NCBI GenBank assembly: GCA_902790175.1
Contig: CADAQZ010000002.1
Coordinates: 38,138 to 102,137 of the forward strand
Length of the DNA: 64,000 bases
Source of the DNA: an uncultured Eubacteriales bacterium
Lineage (GTDB): Bacteria; Bacillota; Clostridia; Christensenellales; Aristaeellaceae
Direction of reading: 5' to 3'
The position numbers were made by a program, and so were the translations under genes. Below are positions 46,364 through 54,930 of the stretch, in pieces. The notes below the pieces were generated by a model. It was not told the DNA's origin, made no database searches, and worked only from the letters and a program-made list of their open reading frames with translations. Position 1 is the first letter of the stretch, and the number at the start of each line of letters is the position of its first letter.

Positions 46364-47304
46364 GGCATGTTTTCCACCGGCACGGGCACCCGGTCCACCA
46401 GGCCCATCAGCCGCGCCTCGGCGTCGGCCCGCTTCAGGCCCGCCCCGGCGGCCACTCGGTGTGCCAGCACGCAGGGAGCCATGCGGCGGATGTCCTCGGG
46501 GATGGCGTAGTCGCGGCCCGACAGCGCCGCCGAGGCCTGCACCGCCTTGTAGAGCGCAATGGCCCCGCGGGTGCTGACGCCGCAGGAGAAGTCGCCGCGG
46601 CGCGTGGCATCCACCAAGTCCATCAGATACCCGGCCACGTCGTCCGACACCTTCACGTCGCGGTAGTGCGCGCGGATGTAGGCAGTGTCCGCGTCAGAAA
46701 CGGCCCTGTCCAGCCCGGCGATGATGTCCACCGTGTCGCCCCGGCGCAGCACGGAGAACTCCTCCGCGCGGCTCATGTAGCCCAGCGCCAGGCGCATGAA
46801 GAAGCGGTCCACCTGCGCCTCGGGCAGCGGGAACGTGCCGTAGGATTCCAGCGGGTTCTGCGTGGCCATCACCAGGAAGCGCTCGCCCAGCGGATGCGTG
46901 TCGCCGTCCACGGTGATCTGGCGCTCCTCCATCGCCTCCAGCAGCGCGGCTTGCGTGCGGGGCGTGGCGCGGTTCACCTCGTCGGCCAGCACCACGTCGT
47001 GAAACAGCGGCCCGGGCCGGAACTGGAACTCGCCCGTCTTCTGGCTGTAGAAGTTGATGCCCGTCAGGTCGGAGGGCTGCAGGTCCGGCGTGAACTGCAC
47101 GCGGCTGAAGCTGCCGCCGATGGCCTTCGCGAACGCGCGCAGCAGCATCGTCTTGCCCGTGCCGGGCACATCCTCCAGCAGTACGTGGCCGCCGCAGACG
47201 TAGCAGATCAGCACCTTCTCGATTGCTTCGTCCTTGCCTACGATGGCGCGCGAAACCGCCGCCACGACGCGATTCTTGTAGTCGAGGAATCTCTGTATCT
47301 CCAT
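46360..47304 (-). CDS. MoxR-family AAA+ ATPase
   Basis: This 314-residue AAA+ protein has Walker A EDVPGTGKT (about residue 41), Walker B VVLADEVNRA and the MoxR sensor region ATQNPLESYGTFPLPEAQVDRF. It acts as a chaperone for vWA/DUF58 partners in the cytoplasm. GGGAGG lies about 5 nt before the ATG. It is the first gene of a three-gene operon with DUF58 and a polytopic membrane protein, driven by a TTGACA-17-TACAAT promoter. Confidence 0.95.
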   Translation of the reverse strand: MEIQRFLDYKNRVVAAVSRAIVGKDEAIEKVLICYVCGGHVLLEDVPGTGKTMLLRAFAKAIGGSFSRVQFTPDLQPSDLTGINFYSQKTGEFQFRPGPLFHDVVLADEVNRATPRTQAALLEAMEERQITVDGDTHPLGERFLVMATQNPLESYGTFPLPEAQVDRFFMRLALGYMSRAEEFSVLRRGDTVDIIAGLDRAVSDADTAYIRAHYRDVKVSDDVAGYLMDLVDATRRGDFSCGVSTRGAIALYKAVQASAALSGRDYAIPEDIRRMAPCVLAHRVAAGAGLKRADAEARLMGLVDRVPVPVENMP

Positions 47305-47354
47305 GGTTGCCTCCCGGCGATTCGCCGCCTGCGCTTTTGTACTTCCTTGAACCG

Positions 47355-47383
47355 ATTGTACAAGAGCTGCCGCGCGCTGTCAA
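47355..47383 (-). promoter_or_regulatory. Promoter of the MoxR operon
   Basis: TTGACA (47383-47378) and TACAAT (47360-47355) on the minus strand are 17 bp apart. Confidence 0.88.
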
Positions 47384-47433
47384 CAGGAAAATGCGCAGGC
47401 GCATCGACTGTGCGGCATCATTTACTTACGGAA

Positions 47434-47572
47434 GTACGAAACGACCTCTTCCGACCCACTTCGCGGGCCACCTTCCCCAAAGGGGAAGGCTTTTGGCGCC
47501 GTTCCCTGTTGCCTTCCCCTTTGGGGAAGGTGGCAGCCCGCAGGGCTGACGGATGAGGTCGCTTCCTTGCAA
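47434..47572. repeat. Dispersed inverted repeat, CTTCCCC family (full-length)
   Basis: The left part (ACGACCTCTTCCGACCC...GGCCACCTTCCCCAAAGGGGAAGGC) and right part (GCCTTCCCCTTTGGGGAAGGTGGCAGCCCGCAGGGCTGACGGATGAGGTCG) are imperfect mirror images, giving a cruciform of about 140 bp. This seems to be the most complete copy in the window. The stretch 47305-47713 holds only this and two promoters. Confidence 0.9.
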
Positions 47573-47609
47573 ACGAAATGATGTCCCCTGCATGTCTATC
47601 TATCTCTCC

Positions 47610-47638
47610 TTGCAAACGGAAGTCGGGTGTGTTAAACT
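47610..47638 (+). promoter_or_regulatory. Promoter of the Cof-type HAD gene
   Basis: TTGCAA (47610-47615) and TAAACT (47633-47638) are 17 bp apart, 75 bp before the start codon. Confidence 0.6.
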
Positions 47639-47713
47639 GGATGTGTATAAGCTTATTCACACTCCCCCGCGCCCGCTCTTTCGCAACAGCGCGCGCAGAA
47701 AGGAGCCATAGCC

Positions 47714-48538
47714 ATGGCAAAGCCCCCCGTCAAGATCATCGCGCTGGACATGGACGGCACGCTGCTGACCACCGACAAGCGGCTGACCGACAGGAACCGC
47801 GCCGCGCTGCAGCGCGCCAGCGAACACGGCGCGTACATCGTCCCGGTCACGGGGCGCATCTTCCGGGGCCTGCCGCAGGTGGTGCTCGAGCTGCCGTTTT
47901 TGCGCTACGCGATCACCTCCAACGGCGCCTCCGTATACGACGCGAAGGAGGATCTGGTCCTCTACCGCGCGGAGATCGACAACGCGCGGGCGCTCGAGAT
48001 CATGCGCTGGCTGGACGACCAGCCCGTCATCTACGACTGCTACATGGAGGACCGCGGCTGGATGACCGAGGCGATGTGGAACCAGATCGCGCGCTACGCG
48101 GCGAGCCCGATCGTGGTGGACTACATGCGCTCGGTGCGCACGCCCGTGCCCGACTTAAAGGCGTTTGTCGCACAGAGGGGCAGCGACGTACAAAAAATCC
48201 AGGCGTTCTGCCTGGAGGAGGAGACGCAGCGGCGGCTGCTGGGCGGATTGCCGTTTGAGAGGCTGGCCGTGTCGTCGTCGGTGCCGCGCAACGTAGAGAT
48301 CAACGACGAGGACGCCAACAAGGGCAAGGCGCTGCTCGCGCTGGCGAAGCACCTGAACGTGCCCCGCGAGCAGGTGATGGCCTTCGGCGACGGTATGAAC
48401 GACATGAGCATGATCGTGGACGCGGGCATCGGCGTGGCGATGGGCAACGCGACGGACGCCATCCGGCGCGCGGCGGACCTCGTCACGGCGAGCAACGACG
48501 ACGACGGCGTCGCCGCCGTCGTCGAGGGGTTGTACTAG
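47714..48538 (+). CDS. Cof-type HAD-IIB phosphatase
   Basis: This 274-residue enzyme has HAD motif I IIALDMDGTLL (nucleophile Asp at about 11), motif II PVTGR, a C2B cap domain (about 85-190) and motif III/IV FGDGMNDMSMIVDAGIGVAMGNA. Such enzymes dephosphorylate sugar phosphates, pyridoxal phosphate or flavin intermediates; the substrate is not predictable. AAAGGAG lies 8 nt upstream of the ATG. It is convergent with the EAL gene, with 6 bp between the stops. Confidence 0.94.
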   Translation: MAKPPVKIIALDMDGTLLTTDKRLTDRNRAALQRASEHGAYIVPVTGRIFRGLPQVVLELPFLRYAITSNGASVYDAKEDLVLYRAEIDNARALEIMRWLDDQPVIYDCYMEDRGWMTEAMWNQIARYAASPIVVDYMRSVRTPVPDLKAFVAQRGSDVQKIQAFCLEEETQRRLLGGLPFERLAVSSSVPRNVEINDEDANKGKALLALAKHLNVPREQVMAFGDGMNDMSMIVDAGIGVAMGNATDAIRRAADLVTASNDDDGVAAVVEGLY

Positions 48539-48544
48539 TTTAGA

Positions 48545-50758
48545 TCAATATATCGCAAAGCCGTTCTGCTTCACGCTGCGGATCTGCTGCAGGGCGGCAT
48601 CGGCGTCCTGGAAGATGTCCCCGTGCGGGTTCACGCGGTCGGCGAAGGCCACGCCGATGCTCAGCGAGACGGGCGGCATGCCCTCCTCGGCGTCGCGGAG
48701 CATCGCGTTGATGTGCTCCACCTTCTCGGAGATCAGCGGCTTCATGTCGTTGTTGACGCGCGTCATGATGACGGCGAACTCCTCCTGGCCGATGCGGCAG
48801 ACGAAGTCCACCGAGCGGAAGCTGTGTTTCAGCGCCTCGGACACCTTGCGGATGACCTCGTGCATCGCCTCCTCGCCGTATTCGGCCTGAAGCTCGTCGA
48901 AGCCGTCGATGTCCACCAGCAATAGCGCGATGTTGCGCTGGTCGGCGTCCTTGAGCAGAATCTTGTAGGCGCTGTGGTTGTACAAGCCCGTCATCGGGTC
49001 GTGCAGCGCCTCGTAGGTGAACTGCTCGGCCGCCTTGATGCGGCTCTCCTTGTCCGTCGCGCCCAGCGTGCCGCGCTTCTTCTCCAGCAGGAAGCGCTCG
49101 TACTCGGCGGCGGGCAGGGGCTTGGAGAAGTAGAAGCCCTGCACCACGTCGCAGCCCATCTCCTTCAGCGCGAACATCTGCTCAGCGGTCTCCACGCCCT
49201 CGGCGATGGTGGGCACGTCCAGCGAATAGGCGATGTCGATCACCGCATCCAGCATCTTGGTGTTCTTGCGCTCCTTGAATGCATTGCGCATGAACTCCAT
49301 GTCCAGCTTGAGCGCGTCCATCGGCAGGGACGAAATCATGTTCAGCGACGAATAGCCGCTGCCGAAGTCGTCGATCTCGATGTGGAAGCCCGCCTCGCGC
49401 AGCGCCTTGACGGTGGAGATGATCTGGGTGGAGTCCTGCGTGTAGGCGGACTCGGTGATCTCCAGCAGGAACTCATCCGGGCTGAGGTCGAACTCGCGCA
49501 TCAGGTCCTTCATCTGGGCGAGCAGGTCGTTGTCGAAGATGTCCACGCGGCTGACGTTGACGGACACCGGCACGCACACGCCGAGCCGGTCCTTCCAGTC
49601 GCGCATCTGTGCGGCCACCTCGCGCCAGACGTAGGCGTCCAGGCGGCAGATCAGGCCGTTGCTCTCCAACAGCGGGATGAAGTCGCCGGGGTAGATCATG
49701 CCCAGCTTCGGGTGGTTCCAGCGCACCAGCGCCTCGGCGCTGTTGAGCACCGGCATCGTGGACTGGATCGCGAACTTCGGCTGGTAGTAGATGACGAACT
49801 GCTTGTCGCGGATGGCCTGCGGGAAGTCCTCCAGCAGCTGCTCCATGTAGATCTCCGACTTGTGCAGCTTGTCGTCGTAGATGGCGAGGTTCTTGGTGAA
49901 GCTGCCGCGCACGGTGTCCGAGGCGAGCTTGGCGCGGTCGAACCGGCGCTCGATGTCGATGGACTTATCCACGTTCGGATAGACGCCCATGCGCAGGTGC
50001 ACGCGGTTGTCCATGCCGCCGGACGCCTCGCGAAGGATCTCGGAATAGTCCGAGCGGTGCGGGCAGTAGACCAGGAACGTGTCGTTCTCGCGACGGCAGA
50101 CGATGCCGCCGTCGGGGGCCACGTAGTCACGGATGCGCTTGCCGATGCGGCAGAGCACGTCGTCGCCGTAGTTGCGGCCAAAGCGCTCGTTGATCATGTG
50201 GAAGTGGCTGACGTTCACCATGATGGCGTCCATCTCCATCTCCCGGTGGTAGGTGTCGTACTGGTCGGCGTAGCTGAAGAAGAACTCCTTGTTGTAAAGG
50301 CCGGTCAGCTGGTCGCGCTCGGTGGAGCGGATGATGTTGCGGTTCTCAGACAGCTCGATCGCGTGGCGCACGCGCGCGAGGACGGCTTCGCCGGTCGGGC
50401 ACGGCATCAGGATGTAGTCCATCGCCCCGCCGTTCAGCGCGCGGACCTCCTCTTCCCGGTCGTCGCCCACGACCACCACCGGCACGCGCATCAGCAGCGG
50501 GTCCTCGTTGACCTGCTTCAGGGCGTCCGAGGCCTTCGCGTCCGGCAGCGTTCCGCCGATCAGCGCCAGCGCGAGCGTGTCCTTCTCGGCGTAGACCGCC
50601 TCGTAGGCCGCGCGGCCGGTCTCGGCGACGCAGACGTCGTAGTGCCCCTCGAGCGCCTCGACCAGGAAGCGCTGCCGCGCCGCGTCGCTCTCGGCGACGA
50701 GCACCCTGCGCTTCTCGTCCTCGATGGAATTGTGCCGGGTCGTATCGATTCCTGACAT
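48545..50758 (-). CDS. REC-GGDEF-EAL-GGDEF protein, probable c-di-GMP phosphodiesterase
   Basis: This 737-residue cytoplasmic protein has four modules. A receiver-like domain covers about 18-135, but the phospho-acceptor Asp is replaced (ALIGGTLPD). A GGDEF-like domain (about 145-290) has CRREND where GGDEF should be. An EAL domain (about 300-560) retains EALVRW, SVNVSR, EITES, DDFGSGYSSL, KLD and EGVET. A second GGDEF-like domain (about 585-737) reads GQEEF. Only the EAL domain therefore looks catalytic, and it would degrade c-di-GMP, with the other modules regulating. GAGG is 5 nt before ATG 50758. Confidence 0.93.
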   Translation of the reverse strand: MSGIDTTRHNSIEDEKRRVLVAESDAARQRFLVEALEGHYDVCVAETGRAAYEAVYAEKDTLALALIGGTLPDAKASDALKQVNEDPLLMRVPVVVVGDDREEEVRALNGGAMDYILMPCPTGEAVLARVRHAIELSENRNIIRSTERDQLTGLYNKEFFFSYADQYDTYHREMEMDAIMVNVSHFHMINERFGRNYGDDVLCRIGKRIRDYVAPDGGIVCRRENDTFLVYCPHRSDYSEILREASGGMDNRVHLRMGVYPNVDKSIDIERRFDRAKLASDTVRGSFTKNLAIYDDKLHKSEIYMEQLLEDFPQAIRDKQFVIYYQPKFAIQSTMPVLNSAEALVRWNHPKLGMIYPGDFIPLLESNGLICRLDAYVWREVAAQMRDWKDRLGVCVPVSVNVSRVDIFDNDLLAQMKDLMREFDLSPDEFLLEITESAYTQDSTQIISTVKALREAGFHIEIDDFGSGYSSLNMISSLPMDALKLDMEFMRNAFKERKNTKMLDAVIDIAYSLDVPTIAEGVETAEQMFALKEMGCDVVQGFYFSKPLPAAEYERFLLEKKRGTLGATDKESRIKAAEQFTYEALHDPMTGLYNHSAYKILLKDADQRNIALLLVDIDGFDELQAEYGEEAMHEVIRKVSEALKHSFRSVDFVCRIGQEEFAVIMTRVNNDMKPLISEKVEHINAMLRDAEEGMPPVSLSIGVAFADRVNPHGDIFQDADAALQQIRSVKQNGFAIY

Positions 50759-50855
50759 AAATACCTCTGTCGATGGTCGTGGTGGGATGGGCTTCGGGTC
50801 GATTTCGGTCGCGGCGACGGCGGGTCGCCGCGCGTCATTTATATCACCATGATGC

Positions 50856-50884
50856 ATTATAACGCATATCGGAATGCGTGTCTA
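50856..50884 (-). promoter_or_regulatory. Promoter of the REC-GGDEF-EAL-GGDEF gene
   Basis: TAGACA (50884-50879) and TATAAT (50861-50856) are 17 bp apart on the minus strand. The spacer contains the palindrome CGCAT-N6-ATGCG, a possible operator. Confidence 0.78.
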
Positions 50885-50917
50885 CCAGAAAGTGTCACCC
50901 TTTTTGCGCGTGAGCGA

Positions 50918-51298
50918 CTATTTCGACTGGTTTTTTTCAAATTCGCGCAGCTTCTCGGTGAAGTAGTCCACCTTGCCCGTCACCTTGTCCAGGTAGCGCT
51001 GCATCTCCTCCATCCGCGCCAGCACGCTCTCCCGGTGCCGCTCGAGCAGCTCGCAGCGCTCGCGCAGCGTCTGGTCGCCCTCGCGGGCCAGCTCCATGAA
51101 GCGCGCGATGTCCTGAAGCGACATGCCCGTGTTCTTCAAACAGCAGATCATCGCAAGGGACTCCATGTCCTCGTCCGTGTACTGCCGAAACCCGCCGGCG
51201 CTCCTGGAGACGTTCGGAAGCAGCTTCTCCTTTTCGTAATAGCGCAACGTGTGCGCGGTCAGGCCGGTGCGCTTGCAGGCCTCGTGGATCGTGTACAT
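50918..51298 (-). CDS. MerR-family transcriptional regulator
   Basis: This 126-residue protein has an N-terminal MerR helix-turn-helix (MYTIHEACKRTGLTAHTLRYYEKEKLL, residues 1-27), the QYTDEDMESL wing and a C-terminal coiled coil (about 75-120). There are no metal-binding cysteines, which fits the NmlR/AdhR-like class responding to aldehydes or other organics. GGAGG precedes ATG 51298 by 6 nt. It is divergent from a DUF362 gene across a 122-bp gap holding a 19-bp-spacer promoter, its probable target. Confidence 0.93.
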   Translation of the reverse strand: MYTIHEACKRTGLTAHTLRYYEKEKLLPNVSRSAGGFRQYTDEDMESLAMICCLKNTGMSLQDIARFMELAREGDQTLRERCELLERHRESVLARMEEMQRYLDKVTGKVDYFTEKLREFEKNQSK

Positions 51299-51314
51299 TT
51301 TTTCCTCCACAGTA

Positions 51315-51345
51315 TTGACTTAGAGTAAACTTCAAGGTATATAAT
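51315..51345 (+). promoter_or_regulatory. MerR-type promoter with 19-bp spacer and dyad
   Basis: TTGACT (51315-51320) and TATAAT (51340-51345) are 19 bp apart, the over-long spacing that MerR proteins correct by twisting DNA. Within it lies the dyad CTTAGAGT-AA-ACTTCAAG (51319-51336, six of eight positions symmetric). It points to the DUF362/phosphorylase/oxidoreductase genes. Confidence 0.88.
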
Positions 51346-51420
51346 AATATACAACACGGCGCGTGGATTGTCAACGCCCTGTTTGTAAGCGATCACGAGC
51401 AACGAAAGGGAGGCGTCCCC

Positions 51421-52548
51421 ATGGAAAAGGCAAAGGTCTGTTTCACCGATTTTCGCACGCGCCTGGGCGTGAACCAGGGCATGAAGCTGCAAAAGCTGTG
51501 CCGCGCGGCGGGCATCGAGAAGATCGACTTCGAGGGCAAGTTCGTAGCGATTAAAATGCACTTCGGCGAGCTGGGCAACTTCTCCTACCTGCGGCCCAAC
51601 TACGTCAAGGCCGTGGCGGACCTGGTCCGGGAGCTGGGCGGCAAGCCGTTCCTGACCGACTGCAACACGCTCTACCCCGGCAGCCGAAAAAACGCCATCG
51701 ACCACCTGACCAACGCCGAGCTCAACGGCTTCAACAGCGTGACCACCGGCTGCCACGTGATCATCGGCGACGGCCTGCGCGGCACGGACGACGTCGAAGT
51801 TCCGGTGCCGAACGGCGAATACTGCCCCACGGCGCTGGTGGGCCGCGCGCTGATGGATGCGGACATCCTGATCTCCCTCTCCCACTTCAAGGGCCACGAG
51901 ATGACCGGCTTCGGCGGGGCCATCAAGAACATCGGCATGGGCGGCGGCAGCCGCGCCGGGAAGATGCACCAGCACAGCGAGGGCACGCCGCAGGTGGATC
52001 GCGAGCTGTGCCGCGGCTGCGGGCGCTGCGCGCGCGAGTGCGGCAGCGACGCCATCTCCTACGGCGAGGACCGCAAGGCCTTCATCGACCCCGCGCTCTG
52101 CAAGGGCTGCGGGCGCTGCATCGGGGCTTGCGCGTTCGACGCCATCAGCAACCGAAACGGCAGCGCCACGGAGCTGCTGTGCTGCAAGATGGCCGAGTAC
52201 ACCGCCGCGATCTGCCAGGGCCGCCCGTGCTTCCACATCAGCCTGATCATGGACGTGTCGCCCAACTGCGACTGCCACGACGAGAACGACGCGCCCATCC
52301 TGCCCAACATCGGCATGCTGGCGTCGTTCGACCCCGTCGCGCTGGACCAGGCCTGCGCCGACCTGTGCCAACAGGCCGAGCCCATCCGCAACAGCCAGCT
52401 GGGCGACAACCTGGCCCGGCCCGACTGGCACCACCACCACGACCACTTCCTGGACAGCAACCCGAACGTGCTGTGGAAGGAGACGCTGGCGCACGGCGAG
52501 AAGATCGGCCTGGGCACGCGCGACTACGAACTGGTGACCGTGCGGTAA
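51421..52548 (+). CDS. DUF362 protein with two [4Fe-4S] clusters
   Basis: This 375-residue protein has a DUF362 domain (about 30-180: IKMHFGELGNFSYLRPNYV, SHFKGHEMTGFGGAIKNIGMG) followed by two ferredoxin motifs CRGCGRCAREC and CKGCGRCIGAC (about 198 and 228), and a C-terminal domain with many Cys and His residues (CDCHDENDAP, HHHHDHF). It probably handles electrons or a radical/metal reaction in the cytoplasm; DUF362 function is unsettled. It is the first gene after the MerR-controlled promoter. A nucleoside phosphorylase and a flavodoxin-like protein follow. Confidence 0.9.
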   Translation: MEKAKVCFTDFRTRLGVNQGMKLQKLCRAAGIEKIDFEGKFVAIKMHFGELGNFSYLRPNYVKAVADLVRELGGKPFLTDCNTLYPGSRKNAIDHLTNAELNGFNSVTTGCHVIIGDGLRGTDDVEVPVPNGEYCPTALVGRALMDADILISLSHFKGHEMTGFGGAIKNIGMGGGSRAGKMHQHSEGTPQVDRELCRGCGRCARECGSDAISYGEDRKAFIDPALCKGCGRCIGACAFDAISNRNGSATELLCCKMAEYTAAICQGRPCFHISLIMDVSPNCDCHDENDAPILPNIGMLASFDPVALDQACADLCQQAEPIRNSQLGDNLARPDWHHHHDHFLDSNPNVLWKETLAHGEKIGLGTRDYELVTVR

Positions 52549-52603
52549 TACGTCGAAAGCATACGCACTGCCCCGATTGGGCATATTACTGGAGGGATGG
52601 AGC

Positions 52604-53356
52604 ATGAAACAGCCGCACATCGCACTTGAGGAGGGCCTTGGGATCGAGTACGCGATCCTGCCCGGGGACCCGGCCCGCATCGACCGCATCGCCGAAATGC
52701 TGGACAAGCCGCGCGAATTGGCGTACAACCGCGAGTTTCGCAGCGTGCGGGGTAGGTACAGGGGCATCGACGTGCTCGCGCTGTCCACCGGCATCGGCGG
52801 GTGCTCCGCCGGCATCGCCGCGGAAGAGCTGCACAACATCGGCGTGCGCGCGGCCATCCGCGTGGGCTCGTGCGGCGCGCTGCAAAAGGGCATCGCGCTG
52901 GGCGATCTGATCGTGGTCTCCGGCGCGGTGCGCGACGACGGCGCGTCGAAGGCATACCTGCCGGACATCTACCCCGCATACGCCGACATCGAGCTGGTGT
53001 CCTGCATCCTGGAGGCCGCGGCGGCGCTGGGCGTCCCCTACCACGAGGGCGTCGCCCACAGCCACGAGAGCTTCTACCACGACGAGAACGACGCCGAGAG
53101 CGAATACTGGTCGAAGAAGGGCGTGCTCGGCGCGGACATGGAGAGCGCTGCGCTTTTGACCATCGGCCGCCTGCGCGGCATGAAGGCCGCCTCGATCCTC
53201 AACAACGTGGTGCTCTATGGCGAGGACACCGCGGATGCCGTCGCCGACTACGCCGGCGGCGAGAGCCTGACCGCGCGGGGCGAGCGCGACGAGATCCGCG
53301 TGGCGCTGGATGCGTTCGCGCGGCTGGACGCGCGCAGAAAGGGGCGTATGCAATGA
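52604..53356 (+). CDS. Nucleoside phosphorylase (uridine/purine family)
   Basis: This 250-residue enzyme has the phosphate-binding ILPGDPARIDRIAEML (about 18-33), RVGSCGALQ and GADMESAALL motifs of the nucleoside phosphorylase family I (Udp/DeoD). It would split a nucleoside with phosphate into base and ribose-1-phosphate. The start at 52604 is supported by GGAGG 8 nt upstream. Its last codons overlap the oxidoreductase start (ATGA). A nucleoside uptake operon lies just downstream in the opposite direction. Confidence 0.92.
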   Translation: MKQPHIALEEGLGIEYAILPGDPARIDRIAEMLDKPRELAYNREFRSVRGRYRGIDVLALSTGIGGCSAGIAAEELHNIGVRAAIRVGSCGALQKGIALGDLIVVSGAVRDDGASKAYLPDIYPAYADIELVSCILEAAAALGVPYHEGVAHSHESFYHDENDAESEYWSKKGVLGADMESAALLTIGRLRGMKAASILNNVVLYGEDTADAVADYAGGESLTARGERDEIRVALDAFARLDARRKGRMQ

Positions 53357-53937
53357 GAAAGGCGCTGATCGTCGACTGTTGCCTGCGGGGCGCGATTTCG
53401 CGCACAGCGCGCCTCATGGAGGCGTTTACACGGGCGCTGCCCGCGGACGTGGAGGTCGAAAAACTCGTACTGGAGGAGGAGGCGCTCTCCTGCCTCGTCG
53501 GCGCGCACTTTGAGCAGCGCCAGCGCCTCTTGGACGCCGGCATGCTCGACCATCCGCGCTTCCGCTACGCGCATCAGTTCGCGGAGGCCGACATCGTGTG
53601 CATCGCCGCGCCTTTCTGGGACCTCAGCTTCCCGGCGCTTTTGAAGGTGTACATCGAGCAGATCAGCGTGGACGGCATCACGTTCACGGCGCGGGACGAC
53701 GGCCTCGTCGGGCTCTGCCGCGGCACGGACCTCGTGCTGCTGACCACGCGCGGCGGCATCTACGCGAACAACCCGATGGAGATGGGCAGCCGCTACCTCG
53801 ACGCGCTGCACACGTTCTACGGCTTCGACCGCTATCACTGTATCGCCGCCGACGGGCTGGACGTGTTCCCCGCGCATGCCGGGGAGATCCTCGAGAAGGC
53901 CATGGGCGACGCGCGCGCGCTGGCGCGGGGGCTGTAA
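53353..53937 (+). CDS. NAD(P)H-dependent oxidoreductase, flavodoxin fold
   Basis: This 194-residue protein has the flavodoxin-like fold of NAD(P)H:quinone or azo-reductases: KALIVDCCLRGAISRTARLM (FMN phosphate loop), APFWDLSFPALLKVYIEQI (dimer and FMN contact) and TTRGGIY (flavin ring loop). It would use FMN to reduce quinones or electrophiles, which suits control by an aldehyde- or electrophile-type MerR. Translation is coupled to the phosphorylase. A perfect 18-bp hairpin ends the operon. Confidence 0.9.
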   Translation: MRKALIVDCCLRGAISRTARLMEAFTRALPADVEVEKLVLEEEALSCLVGAHFEQRQRLLDAGMLDHPRFRYAHQFAEADIVCIAAPFWDLSFPALLKVYIEQISVDGITFTARDDGLVGLCRGTDLVLLTTRGGIYANNPMEMGSRYLDALHTFYGFDRYHCIAADGLDVFPAHAGEILEKAMGDARALARGL

Positions 53938-53952
53938 TACAGTGTAATTCTA

Positions 53953-53991
53953 AAAAGCCTGACCACCGGCACAGCCGGTGGTCAGGCTTTT
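53953..53991. terminator. Bidirectional terminator
   Basis: AAAAGCCTGACCACCGGC and GCCGGTGGTCAGGCTTTT form a perfect 18-bp stem with a 3-nt loop, flanked by A and T runs. It serves the oxidoreductase gene on the plus strand and the nucleoside hydrolase operon on the minus strand. Confidence 0.95.
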
Positions 53992-53994
53992 CCT

Positions 53995-54930
53995 TTACCC
54001 AATACTCAATATGCAATCCGTGAGGATCGATATGAACTTTTCGCGGTCCACCTTCAGCAGCACCAGCGCGTTCTTGAATGGGAACTGCTTGTCGCTGTAC
54101 AGGTCCGTGACGGACTTGCCGAGCGTCACGGTGCCGCGCGTCTCCACGACGACGCCCGCCATCCGCCCCTCGAACAGCTCCGGGTGGGCGACGTACATCA
54201 CCGGACAGGAGTCGTGCATGCAAAAGCCCTTCATGCCAAAGCGCGACAGTATCTTCCAGGCGCGCATGTTGCACGCCTTGGTGAACCACCCCGCGCGCGT
54301 GCCGGAGGCCGCCAGCGCGTCCAGCTGCTCCATGGTGAAGTAGGCCTGCAGGGTCACGTCGAGGCCGCACATCACGTAGTTCGCGCCGCTGTGCAGCACC
54401 ATCTCCGCCGCGTGGGGATCGGCAAAGAAGTTGAACTCCGCCGCGGGCGTGTCGTTGCCTGCGCCCGCAGAGCCGCCCATCACCAGCACCGAGTGGATCA
54501 GCTTCGGCATATCCGGGTGCTTGGTAAAGGCGATGGCCACGTTCGTCAGCGGGCCCGTGGCGATGAGCCGCAGCTGGCCGGGGTGCGCCAGCGCGCAGGC
54601 GTACATCGCGTCCCACGCGGGCTCGTCGCGCACGACGGCGTCCTCGGGGATCGGCAGCTCCACGTCGCCCAGCCCGTTCTCGCCGTGGACGTGCGCGGCG
54701 GTCTTCAGCGGTTTGAGCAGCGGGTGCTCCGCCCCGCGATACACCGGGTAGTGCGCGCCCATCAGGCTGTTCAGGCGGTGGGTGTTCCAATAGGCGTTGT
54801 CCTGGATCGTGTTGCCGCAGACGGTGGAGATGCCTTTAAGGTCGAGCTCGGGCAGCGCGTGCGCCAGCATGATCGCCACGGCGTCGTCGGTGCCGGTGTC
54901 GCAGTCCATCCAGATCGGGATCCTGTTCAT
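53995..54930 (-). CDS. Nucleoside hydrolase (IunH family), second copy
   Basis: This 311-residue enzyme has the calcium-binding DCDTGTDDAVA motif (about residues 9-19), the ATGPLTNVA and NFFADPHAAE motifs of inosine/uridine-preferring nucleoside hydrolases. It cleaves N-glycosidic bonds to give base and ribose. GGGAGG is about 7 nt upstream, and the start overlaps the previous gene's stop as ATGA. It is the last gene of the nucleoside operon. Confidence 0.94.
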   Translation of the reverse strand: MNRIPIWMDCDTGTDDAVAIMLAHALPELDLKGISTVCGNTIQDNAYWNTHRLNSLMGAHYPVYRGAEHPLLKPLKTAAHVHGENGLGDVELPIPEDAVVRDEPAWDAMYACALAHPGQLRLIATGPLTNVAIAFTKHPDMPKLIHSVLVMGGSAGAGNDTPAAEFNFFADPHAAEMVLHSGANYVMCGLDVTLQAYFTMEQLDALAASGTRAGWFTKACNMRAWKILSRFGMKGFCMHDSCPVMYVAHPELFEGRMAGVVVETRGTVTLGKSVTDLYSDKQFPFKNALVLLKVDREKFISILTDCILSIG

